Shown: positions 1-9,824 of the stretch, piece after piece
How the letters are laid out: every line of letters begins with the position of its first letter
Numbering within the stretch: the first letter of the stretch is position 1
Source: Ananas comosus
Lineage: Eukaryota; Streptophyta; Magnoliopsida; Poales; Bromeliaceae
Reading direction: 5' to 3'
Length of the DNA: 64,000 nucleotides
Assembly: GCF_001540865.1 (NCBI RefSeq)
Contig: NC_033622.1
Coordinates: 16,515,695-16,579,694 of the forward strand
Translations under genes and position numbers: made by a program
Notes under the pieces: generated by a model
Database searches by the model: none
Seen by the model: the letters and a program-made list of their open reading frames with translations, nothing else
Told to the model about the DNA's origin: nothing

Positions 1-40
1 AGCGGCCGCGGCGAACGGGGTTGGACTGTTTTTTATTTTA

Positions 41-700
41 AACTGCACATCTTTAACAGATATTTATACTGCTTCTCCTCTTGTTGCATTGTTTCTCCTC
101 TTGTTGCACTGTTTCTCCTCTTTAAAGAGGAGAAACAGTGCAACAAGAGGAGAAGCAGTACAAATATCTCTTAAATGGGTGCAGTTTAAGATAAATGAGT
201 GCAGTTTTTTTTTCTTTTTGCACCATTTTTTCTCTTGTTACACTGTTTTTTATTTTAAACTACACATCTTTAACAGATATTTATACTGCTTCTCCTCTTG
301 TTGTACTGTTTCTCCTCTTGTTGCATTGTTTCTCCTCTTTAAAGAGGAGAAACTGTGCAACAAGAGGAGAAGCAGTATAAATATCTCTTAAATGAGTGCA
401 GTTTAAGATAAATGGGTACAATTTTTTTTCTTGTTGCATAATTTTTCCTCTTATTACACTATTTTTTATTTTAAACTACACATCTTTAACAGATATTTAT
501 ACTGCTTCTCCTCTTGTTGCACTGTTTCTCCTCTTGTTGCACTGTTTAACAGTGCAATAAGAGGAGAAGCAGTATAAATATCTCTTAAATGAGTGCAGTT
601 TAAGATAAAAAATAGTGTAACAAGAGGAGAAATGATGCAACAAGAGGAGAAACGGTGCAACAAGAGGAGAAACAGTGCAACTTTCATTTAAAGAGTGTAA
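41..700. repeat. Array of palindromic (hairpin) repeats, period about 217 bp
   Basis: A unit containing a near-perfect inverted repeat recurs three times. In copy 1 the arms 91-123 and 124-156 differ at one of 33 bases and meet at a TTTAAA centre. In copy 2 the arms are 308-340 and 341-373. Copy 3, centred near 547, is shorter. The same short motif (GAGGAGAAACAGTGCAACAA and variants) is reused many times on both strands up to about 770. Short ORFs here are by-products of the repeat. The array reaches the window start and is followed by an N at 782, so its full length is unknown. Confidence 0.85.
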
Positions 701-782
701 TTTTTATCTTAGTGGGTGCAGTTTATATCTGAAAGAGTGCAATAAGAAGAGAAACAGTGTAAATATCTTTCAAAGAGTGTAN

Positions 783-1736
783 GGGCAGATTAATTTTATT
801 CTTATTTTTGCCCCCAACTTACTGCTTCATTCGGGGTGAACTGGAACGGAAGGGTTTGAATGAATTCAGAGAAATTATATTTTTTTACATTTTTGATTTT
901 TACTTACCGTCCTATTTGGATCGGAGCTCTACCAATCTGAATCCATTTGCATTCTTACATGTAGCATGGATTTGCCCATCTCAAAGAAGCTTATTGTTAG
1001 AAAAATGGCTAATGGGCGGATCCCCTAACGTTATTGGGCCTCGGCCTTGTTTCGGGCCCATTAAGAGACCCAATCCGAAGTTTTAAAAAAGGGTAAACTA
1101 TACGAACCCCCCCTTACCTATAGCCTATTCTGCATTTTGAATTAAATAATTTTAATCAATTAATTTGAAAGTTTTAATAGATTTATAACTAATCCCATAG
1201 AATTCATTAATTTTAATTGTTTTTTAGCAGATAAAAATTGTAAATAATAGCTAATGAAATTATTAAATTTACTAAAATTTTAATGTAACACAGAATAACT
1301 CAATTATAAAGAAAAGGCCAAAACTTTAAAGATGCGTAAATAAGAAACTAAAGTAAAAATGTACCACTTCGAAATGGAGCCCTCAACTTTTATCTATTTA
1401 TTTATTATTTTGATTGAAACACCATTAATGATTTTAGTCAGAAAAGTTCTGAAGATTTTATCAAATTGGTAATTTTATAAAAGTTCAATAAATTTAATCA
1501 TTTTTTGACAAAAAAAAATCTCACTAATTAATTATTAAAAACTACTAGAGTCAATTATATTTGATTACATTTTTAACCTAACTCAATAAACTTTTTTTAA
1601 AAAAATAAAAATTAAACAACTAAGTTTCAATCACAAAAAAAAAAAAAATACAGAATAGTGCAGTATTTATAAGGCTTAATTCTGTCAAAACCAATAATGT
1701 CACCTTGTAAACCAATTATTAGTTAAGATTTGTCCC
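783..1736. other. Intergenic, no gene seen
   Basis: AT-rich DNA with poly-A and poly-T runs. A 92-codon ORF at 808-1086 has no recognisable domain, no intron signals and no promoter, so I do not call it a gene. Confidence 0.6.
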
Positions 1737-2282
1737 AAGAGTTTGGTTGGTATGCTTATGGAAGCACGGAGGCCTTCGTGCTTTCAAGTTGTTTTCGATG
1801 TTCGAATTTTCGAATCGACGATCGGTTCCGTTAGAGTTGATTTAGAGTATTTGAAGTACCTAGAAAATAAATTTTACGATTTTTCGATATCATTTGCCTA
1901 GTGATCGAAGGGGCTCAAAATTAATTATTTTAATAGCCGTAGTGAGCCGATTGCAAGCTTAACGGTGTAGAAATATCCAAATCACGTGAAATTTTGATAG
2001 AAAATTCTTTATACTATATAAAATAAGATCAATATCTTTGATCTAAATTTTTAATGTCATATCATCACATTTTGTGAGATTTTTATTTTCAACCGTTGAT
2101 TTGAGCCCCTTCGATCACTAGGCAAATGATATCGAAAAATAACAAAATTTATTTTCTACGTATTTTAAATACTCTAGATCAAGTCTAACAGAGCTGATCG
2201 TCGATTCGAAAGTCCCAACATTGAAAATAACTTGAAAGTACGGAGGCCTCCTTGCTTTCCTAAGCATACTAGCCGCACTCTT
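1737..2282. mobile_element. Foldback MITE, about 546 bp, with long terminal inverted repeats
   Basis: The left part (1737-1925) and the right part (2081-2282) are inverted copies, including the blocks GGAGGCC and ATCGAAGGGGCTC and its complement. The ends read AAGAGT and ACTCTT. The 5-bp sequence GTCCC lies just outside both ends (1732-1736 and 2283-2287), as expected for a target-site duplication. No transposase ORF is present, so it is non-autonomous. The superfamily is not certain; Mutator-like or a foldback element is possible. Confidence 0.75.
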
Positions 2283-2866
2283 GTCCCACGTATTTAAGTT
2301 TAAGAAAAGATAATACTTATGTCCTTTGTTTATACACTTTCAAGCTGCTTTTGGATTGAATGTTAATAAAATTTCAAATGATTCTTAATTTTCTTCGTCA
2401 CTTGTTCTTGTGGGACTATTTTAATACAATAATGAAATATGTGTCAGAACTTTCTTTCTAAATTTTATTATCCATCTAATAGAGATTAACTCATGTTAAT
2501 TTATAGTAATTTTTTGAACTTAAAACTTTAAGTATAAATTATTAAATCTTTTATCGCATGCACTACCTGACAGCCGGTAATTTTTGATTTTTTGGTTTAA
2601 GAATTCTTTATCAATATATTCTTAATTAAAAAATATATTTATGACTATAAATATAATAAATATAAATTTATAAGAGGGCTGCTGAAAATATAGAGCCTAC
2701 TGTCATATTCACACATACACATCTCAAAAAAACATTTGATGAAAACTTATTTATTTTTTACTAATATAGTTTAAATTTTTAAAAAATTGAAATGTTACTA
2801 AAATCTCAATAATAAAAAGGCGTTTCGAAGGGGCGTAAAGCTTAGGGGACAGTTTTACTGGTTAAA
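2283..2866. other. Intergenic, AT-rich, no gene seen
   Basis: No ORF or RNA gene is supported here. Confidence 0.5.
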
Positions 2867-3216
2867 AAGAAAAACTTCAAATACTATTTTTGTAGTTGCA
2901 CACATTCTCACTTTAATATCTTGTGGTTTAAATTGTATTAATTTAATATCCTGTGATTTTATTTTTATTTTTTTAATATTAATTTTATTAATTTTTTTAT
3001 TAAATCAGTGACAAAGTTAAAACTAAAGAGTACTAAAATGAATATTCGATAAACTTAGGTAAAATATCTAAAATTTTTTATATATAATTTAATAAAATAT
3101 TAAGAGAGAAATTAACGAAAAATTAAAAATAAAATAACCGAATGCTAATTTGATATATTTTAAATTATAAATTATAGGGTATTAAAATAAAAAGTTGCGA
3201 AACCATATGGGTTACC
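2867..3216. mobile_element. AT-rich long-TIR MITE, copy A
   Basis: The two ends are imperfect inverted repeats. The left reads AACTTCAAATACTA then CACTTTAATATC; the right, reversed, reads GGTTTCGCAACTTTTTATTTTAATACCC. The same layout and words recur at about 40197-40590, so the two loci are copies of one family. There is no coding capacity. Ends are approximate. Confidence 0.5.
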
Positions 3217-3510
3217 CTTATTGAGAATCAAACCGATTTGTTGCGCAGCGAGTTGGAAATCCTACGTAATTCGGATCGGATCCGAGGGTTCACATAGCTC
3301 CGATAAATACCAAACCATTTACCATACACTATATACAGCCCCGCCAACCAAAGACCGGGAAGTGACAAGGGGGAAGTGGGAACTTCTTACGACCAGCGTA
3401 GAAATCAAGAAACGGGCGTGAGATTATCAACTTCTAGAAGGCCAAAAAGTAAATCGGACCAAGGAGGCAAACTCGAAAGCCGCTCCTTCTCGTTTCTCTC
3501 TCCTCCCTGG

Positions 3511-3549
<39 letters not shown>
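3511..3549. repeat. (CT)n microsatellite in the presumed 5' UTR of the DUF1664 gene
   Basis: About 18 CT units lie roughly 70 bp upstream of the ATG at 3621. Similar CT tracts on the sense strand precede three other genes in this window. Confidence 0.85.
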
Positions 3550-3550
<1 letters not shown>

Positions 3551-3620
3551 ACCTCAAAGGGGGAAAAGAAGCTTCGAGAGTCGAACACCTTTACCCCGCA
3601 AACACCAATCCCCTCCAACA

Positions 3621-6600
3621 ATGGCGATGCAAAGCGGAATCGCCACCTCCAAGGTCCTCATCCTCGTCGGAGCAGGTACTCTTCTTTTCCGAATCCACGA
3701 TCCTTTGAATCGTTAATCGTTGTTCTTGTATCGACCGATCTCCTTCAAATCTTAGGGTTTTTTGTGAATAATTTTGTGAAATATCACAAAATTTGTGATC
3801 TGCCTTTTCGTTTTTGATGATAATTTTGGTGAGATTCGATTCCTATTGTTTATAGGATTGACCGGTTCGATTATACTGAAGAATGGGAGATTATCGGATG
3901 TATTAGCAGAGCTTCAGGTGATTGCTTATTTCAATTATATTCGGCGATTTAGTTCGGTTAATTAGTGTCACTTCTTAGTGGTTTTAGAATTTGCTTGCTT
4001 AGAGATCGAGATTTTTTTCTGAATAATTAGGAAATTTGCCTAAATTTGGCCACAGAGTTTCTGAGGGGATAAACCATATTACCTTTTCTAATTATAGCAT
4101 GCTTTCTTTTTCTCCTTTTAATTAGTTCAGCTTATCATACTAAGAGTGAGATGTGGTGTTCCTTCCGATTTCAGGAATTAGTAAAAGGTGTAAATGAAGG
4201 GGAAGCATCTTCAGGCCACTATGACACGGCTCTTCTTGCGGCTCAGGTATCTCGTTGTTGTTCATGAACTGTGAAATTTTAGAAATTTTTTTTTTTTTTC
4301 CCCCTTTTGAGATAGCATTCATGTGGTACCCATTCGTACAAGATCTTATAAGAAAATCAATATGATTTTTGAAGATAAACAAGCGTTTACTGACGTTCGT
4401 TGTTTTATTGTCGCCATACTTTTGTACTTCATTGCTTTTATTCTTTTGATGTCGTTATCAATTGTTTCTTTTCTTATGTTATATCATTGTTGGTAGATTC
4501 GACATTTGGCTCAAGAGGTTAGGGATTTGGCACTGTCTAGACCCGTGACTGTGTTGACTGGGGATTCAAATTCAAGGGGTGTGTTTATATACTGGTTTTA
4601 TTACCATTTCCCTTTGAGGCACTGTTACTTGTTCTCCCACCATTCACTATGATAGTTGTTCTACATGTATGCTAAGTATTTGTAGTCTAATGCGTACTTA
4701 CCCTTTTGATTGTTCAGGGAATTTGGCATCTTACATAGTTCCAGCTGCTACAGTTGGAGCAATGGGTTATTGCTACATGTGGTGGAAGGCAAGATTTTGG
4801 ATACCAATAAGCCGAATAAAGTCATTGAGATTGAAATTCAATTTTATGATAGTGTTTGTTGCATTAATTGCCTTTACGTTGTTCTTTCATTTACTTGGGC
4901 TTTTCCTAATAACACAATTAACTTTTTTATGTGCTATGTAAATAATGGCCAATATCTATTTGATTTTATGCTTACCCTCAATCAACTCACAGTACCGTAT
5001 CCTGTTTGGCTTGACATGTCTTTTTCATCATAACTTGTAGAGTTAACGAACAAGAAAAGAAACAGGAAAATGAATTTCAGAAGCCTCTGCAAACCCTACA
5101 GTACTAATATACGGCTATTATCAATTGCTCTTTTTCATTTCCAGGTTACATGAAACCTCTAGTGTGGCTGGATGAGTTGTTCATCCTCTGGTGAAGTTTC
5201 TCCGACAAATATGTAAATTGATTGAAAAAAAAAAAGAAGTGCATGCAGAAGAAATAAAAACCTCATCGTATAAAAGAAAAAAAGCTACACGGACTATTTC
5301 ATAACTGTAATTGTGGGTTCAAAATTACGGACTCATTGAAGTCTTATATCCAATGTCCTGCTTCTCTTACTTTCTTCTTGTTTAAGTCTGCTTTATACCG
5401 TGTTTTTGGATACATCCAGCTACGTTAATTTTACTTCTTAGATTAAAATTGTTGAGCTCCAGATCTTCTAGGCGATCATTAAGCTGAAATTGGTTTTAAA
5501 TCATGGGAATATAACTTTAGATGTTATGGGAATATAACTTTAGATGTTATCTCTTTTCTTTTTTTTCCCTGCTACTTAAGTTTACCTTGTATTGGAACTT
5601 AATATGTTTTTTTTTTTTTTTTTGAGAGAAATGGAACTTAATATGTTGATACACCTGTAGATGTGTTATGTAATTTTTTTAATTTAATTTTGCTTTAACA
5701 TTCTTCTTATGCAGGGGTGGTCTTTCTCTGATGTCATGTTTGTTACAAAACGCAACATGGCTAATGCTGTTGCTAATGTATCAAAACAACTGGAGCAAGT
5801 ATCGGCAGCCCTAGCCGTATGCTCAAACTCTCATCACTCTTATTTCCTATTTAAGTTTCCTCCATGCTGTAAGTAACTTTGTGATCTGTTTTTCATTTCA
5901 GGCAACAAAAAGACATCTGACTCAACGACTTGAAAACGTGGATGGGAAACTTGATGAACAGAGGGAGATTTCTAAAAGCATTATGAATGAGGTCGGTCTG
6001 AGATAAGATATTTCTTGCTTGGAGTTGATGGACTATGTATTTTATTTAGTTCTTTTCAACATGAGATTTTTCAGGGCTTATTTTCTTTTTTTAAAAAAAA
6101 CTTTTCAGCTTAATTCATTATATTAAATGGTGTCAAGTTTTTCTTTGTGATACAATTATCATTGTTTGGAATTAAGTTGATCAATGGACTTAAATAAGAT
6201 TAGAAGTTCTTTTTTGGTCAAAATTAAATAGCAGCCTGCAGTTGCAGTTTGCAAATCTTGGAATGCAACTGCATATGGAACTCTAATCATATCTTCATGT
6301 CCATGTCATGTGGGACCCTTTTTTTTTTTTTTTAACTTCAACCACTACTTAACCTTGATTTGAAGGTTACATCTGTTTGCTTCTAACTGGCAGCCATTTG
6401 AACATGATTTTTCATGTCTGCATTATATAGTTGAACAACAAAGATAGGTACCTGTGTTACTGTGTATAGTCGGATACTGTTATTTGTTAAAATCTCCTTA
6501 ATCGATTTTGAGTTGGTGCATCATTGTGATTAGTTAGTATTTATGCTAGACGCATTTTATTGATGCAGGTCAATGAAGTTAGGACTGACCTTTCCCAAAT

Positions 6601-7688
6601 CGGATTTGATATTGAGTCGATCCAAAAAATGGTTGCTGGACTGGTGAGTCTAGAAATTCACTTTTCTCCTTAGTACTCGCAAAGCTCTAACTGATGCTAT
6701 ATTTAGCTGATCGAGTTTATGCATTGTTGACAGGAAGGAAAGATCGGATTGCTTGAAAATAAACAGGTTTTGGAAATACTCGGTTATTGGTTTATGCTAC
6801 ATGAATATTCACAACATTTCCATTTAACCATGTTACTTCTCTTTGTATTGCTCAGGATATATCTAATGCGGGTATATGGTACCTTTGCCAAGTTGCTGGG
6901 GGTATAAAGGATGGGATTAATGCTAAATTTTTTCAGGTGGGAGGCTGTTTAGGTCATGCTTTCTGATCATTTTGTGTGCGGCATATAGTTGTTCTCTCTT
7001 TTCTGTGCCTTGATCTAATGAAATTGAATCTTAATTGCTTGGTGCATGTAAGCACACTGGTATTAGAAAGACATTTCTTCTAAAAATTAAGAAAACAACC
7101 ATGAGTTGCTCATTGAGAGGTTTTGATAATTCGGAAAGCCCTTTTTGATTGTCGTTATCTGAATCACCTGTTGCTTTTGTTGGACCCGATTTGCAGAAGC
7201 ATTAAGCACTGCACTATTTTATCATATGTCATTGTACATAATGGTTATGAGTTGTTTATCCACCTGTTAAACTAAGTGAAAGCTGCTAATTGTAACATAT
7301 TCTTTCTCTATAATTTCATTCATGCTTGAATTCTTCATAACTATTTATTTCATCAACAGGAGGCTAATGAAAAACTTAAATTATCACATTCATTTACTCC
7401 ATCTGAGGACAATACGCTCAAGGTACGTTACGTTTCTTTCAGCCATTTGGTTGATATTCTTTCCCTTGATCTCATTTTTATATTCCTGCTTTTTTGTGTA
7501 TTTTTCAGGGACTACAATTTCTTGCTGATAATAACATTACAGCAGGAGAGACGGCAGATTTAAAGGCAGATACTGCGGCAAAGACGGTTCTTGAGAAACC
7601 GACGAAAGGCAGTTTCGTTAAAAGTAATGCAATTCACAGGTCATACACGGGTAATTTCTCTGTACGAAAGGAAGGCCTTGCTCTGTGA
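3621..7688 (+). CDS. DUF1664 coiled-coil membrane protein, 12 exons, 321 aa
   Basis: Exons: 3621-3675, 3856-3917, 4175-4246, 4497-4578, 4718-4788, 5715-5816, 5902-5991, 6569-6643, 6734-6766, 6856-6936, 7360-7422, 7509-7688. Spliced together they give one open frame of 322 codons. The protein starts MAMQSGIATSKVLILVGAG, a hydrophobic N-terminus. A second hydrophobic stretch, VPAATVGAMGYCYMWWKG (about residues 101-118), opens the DUF1664 region. A long coiled coil follows (about 119-225, with NVSKQLEQVSAALAATKRHL), then a polar tail. The family is plant-specific and its function is unknown; old annotations call it bZIP-like, but I see no basic DNA-binding region. Two hydrophobic segments suggest membrane anchoring (inference). 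Intron 5 uses a GC donor. The start is the first ATG after a (CT)n leader. Confidence 0.9.
4789..5714 (+). other. GC-AG intron in the DUF1664 gene
   Basis: Exon 5 ends ATGTGGTGGAAG and is followed by GCAAGA; exon 6 starts after TTATGCAG with GGGTGGTCTTTC. Joining them gives the family motif MWWKGWSFSD in frame. No GT donor nearby keeps the frame. AAG followed by GCAAG is the known form of a U2-type GC donor. Confidence 0.85.
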
Positions 7689-8153
7689 TCACATACACTC
7701 AGCAATCTTTTGTTGTAACGATTTGTATATCTTCATTGATGACCATCGCTTATTTGTGTTGTTTTCAAGGTTTGCCAGAATGAGTTAGTGCAAACCTTAC
7801 CTTTCTCATGATTATTTTTTCTCTATTTACACCGCCTCTCATGTGCCAAAGTGTCAAACGTGTGGTTAAAAATAAATATGTTGATACGTGGCTTCTTTTG
7901 TTCTTCTTTATAAGAGTGGTAGTTCAGTTTGCAGTGTGCAGATTTTTTGTTTTCGTGGCAGAGGTTGCATCTGCTTGGTGTTGTGCGATTCTCGCATACT
8001 ACACTCTGTTGTAGCAGCAGGACCTACTTTGTCAGAAAGAGCCAAATGATAAAAGTATCTGATTATAGCAGCTAAATGTGCTTATACAGACAAAGTAAGC
8101 CCGTAACAATATATTAATTTGCCAAATTACATCTCTATAGTGAAATAGAAAGN

Positions 8154-8204
<51 letters not shown>

Positions 8205-8280
8205 TTATTTTTTAACTATATTTTAATCTTACACCGAGAATATTCGAATTTCTCGTCTCAGCCAAGAGCGACATGAGTGA
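7689..8280. other. 3' flank and convergent intergenic spacer with an (AT)n tract
   Basis: Holds the 3' UTR of the DUF1664 gene and the 3' UTR of the BAG gene on the other strand. A pure AT microsatellite lies at about 8163-8200, next to a single N at 8153. The short ORF at 7808-8014 looks like UTR. Confidence 0.6.
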
Positions 8281-8937
8281 TCACACTCCTAACACAAATC
8301 TCTCCCAACACTCGAAACCCCCGCTCCTTGAAACTCCTACTCCACCGTCCTCCTCCTCCTCCTCTACCCCTCTCCAAATCCCCGCCACAATCTCATCCAA
8401 GCTCCCCGGGAAGCCCTCCGCCGCCACCGGCGAGGTGGCGGCGACGGCGTCGAGGATCTCCTGCAGGCCGACGATGCGGCGGCTGACGGCCCTCCGCAGG
8501 TCCCTAACGGCCGGGTAGACGCCGGGGACGGCGTCGAGGCGGAGGAGCAGCGCCATCAAACCCTCGCTCACCCGCAGCCGCTCCCGCTCGTCGCGCCGCA
8601 CGGCGTCCACCGTCTCCTGCCGCTGGATCAGCCGCTCGAACCGCCCCGCCTCCGAATCCACGGCCCGGATCGTCCCCACGAGGGACCGAACCAGGTGGCC
8701 GCGGTAGGCCGCTTGGATCTTGGCTGCTGCGGCGGCGGAGGCGACGGAGGCGACGGAGGGAGGGAGGTGGACGGGGATCCGAGCTAGGGTTTCGTTGTCG
8801 GAGGGTGAGTCGATGGGCACGGGGATGGTTTTGGGAGAATGCGGAGGAGGGTTCTGATCATCGGACGCGAAGTAGAAGGAGGCGGAGGAGTAGTAGTAGT
8901 AGCAGCAGCCCTGGTGGAAAGAGGAGTTCGTACTCAT
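8281..8937 (-). CDS. BAG-family co-chaperone regulator with IQ motif (BAG5-like), single exon, 218 aa
   Basis: Intronless, GC-rich ORF. A serine/tyrosine-rich N-terminus (residues 1-60) is followed by an IQ calmodulin-binding motif, KIQAAYRGHLVRSL (about 73-86). A BAG domain follows directly (about 86-163, ending RRAVSRRIVGLQEILDAV). The acidic tail contains EEEEED. The order IQ then BAG in a short protein matches plant BAG5. In that family IQ binds calmodulin and the BAG three-helix bundle binds the Hsc70 ATPase domain, in mitochondria for Arabidopsis BAG5. I cannot confirm a transit peptide from sequence alone. The start is the first ATG of the frame, followed on the sense strand by a long GC-rich frame without stops. 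Members BAG6 and BAG7 are much longer, which disfavours them. Confidence 0.88.
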   Translation of the reverse strand: MSTNSSFHQGCCYYYYSSASFYFASDDQNPPPHSPKTIPVPIDSPSDNETLARIPVHLPPSVASVASAAAAAKIQAAYRGHLVRSLVGTIRAVDSEAGRFERLIQRQETVDAVRRDERERLRVSEGLMALLLRLDAVPGVYPAVRDLRRAVSRRIVGLQEILDAVAATSPVAAEGFPGSLDEIVAGIWRGVEEEEEDGGVGVSRSGGFECWERFVLGV

Positions 8938-9824
8938 AGCGGGAAGGAGAGAGGAGAGGAGGAGAGGAAAGGAAAAGAGAGAGCGCTGATTTGATTTAAC
9001 TGGCTTTGGGTGGGGGTTTTTAATTATTCACCGAGGATATGAATTTTGATGATGACATTAGCCATTGAGAAGGCTCTAGCCTCTTCCAAGCTTTTGCCTC
9101 TTCATCATCCCTTTATCCGCCGTATCTTTTAGCATTACGGCCTATACGGTGATTAACTACGGTATCAGCCAAATTTACCTCTTTTTTCTGAATTTCTTTT
9201 TTCTCTTACGTATGTTGACGCTTAATGATTGGATGCTTCTTTGGTCGCACTTTTTTACTATTATTATTACGAGGAAAACTCAGTACTACTGCAAAACATC
9301 TCCAGCTGTCTAATTTTGTTTGCCACGATACCAGTTTACGTCTCAAAATTTCACCCGTTTGACCATTTGGCATAGTAAATTACTATGGATTGGCTGCATC
9401 TGCACTTAATTTCATCTCTACTCTATTTTTAGTTCCTTTTTTTATATCATTCTCGGTTACTTAATAAAAATTTATAGTATCTGAGTCATAGATAATGTCT
9501 TCAAATCATTGTTAGGAATAAAAAAAGTGATTTGAATAAAAAAAAATTGTCTTTTTGGTAGAATCTATCATTCAATCAAATTATGGACTTTTTTTTTTTA
9601 TTATTGAACTATTAATTAACGAAGAATCAAAAAGAAAAAATTAGTTGACAAGTACACCATTACTCTGTTTTACGAATGGTAAGCTACTTCAAGTGGGTGG
9701 CCCCACCAATTGAAGACACGGGACGTCCCCAACTGGAGCCTCGCTCTAGGATCCATGTGTCGGTCGCGATCTCTTATCCCCTCCCAAAAGAGGAGCCGAG
9801 GAGGAGCAGAGGAGAGGAGAGGCG
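8938..9824. other. Divergent promoter region between BAG (-) and mannanase (+)
   Basis: About 890 bp separate the two start codons. A GA/CT-rich leader lies next to the BAG ATG (about 8940-8985 on the + strand). An AG-rich leader lies just before 9825. The middle is AT-rich with no ORF of note. Confidence 0.5.

Noticed and set aside
1..20. NotI-like site and GC-rich start as a cloning-vector remnant
   Set aside because: Too short to judge and no further vector sequence follows.
1..700. CRISPR-like array
   Set aside because: The repeats are large palindromes with no unique spacers, in a plant genome.
808..1086. 92-codon ORF in the first kilobase
   Set aside because: No domain, no promoter and next to repeat DNA; one of many chance ORFs.
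8273..8518. ORFs on the plus strand opposite the BAG gene
   Set aside because: Shadows of the GC-rich BAG coding region in other frames.
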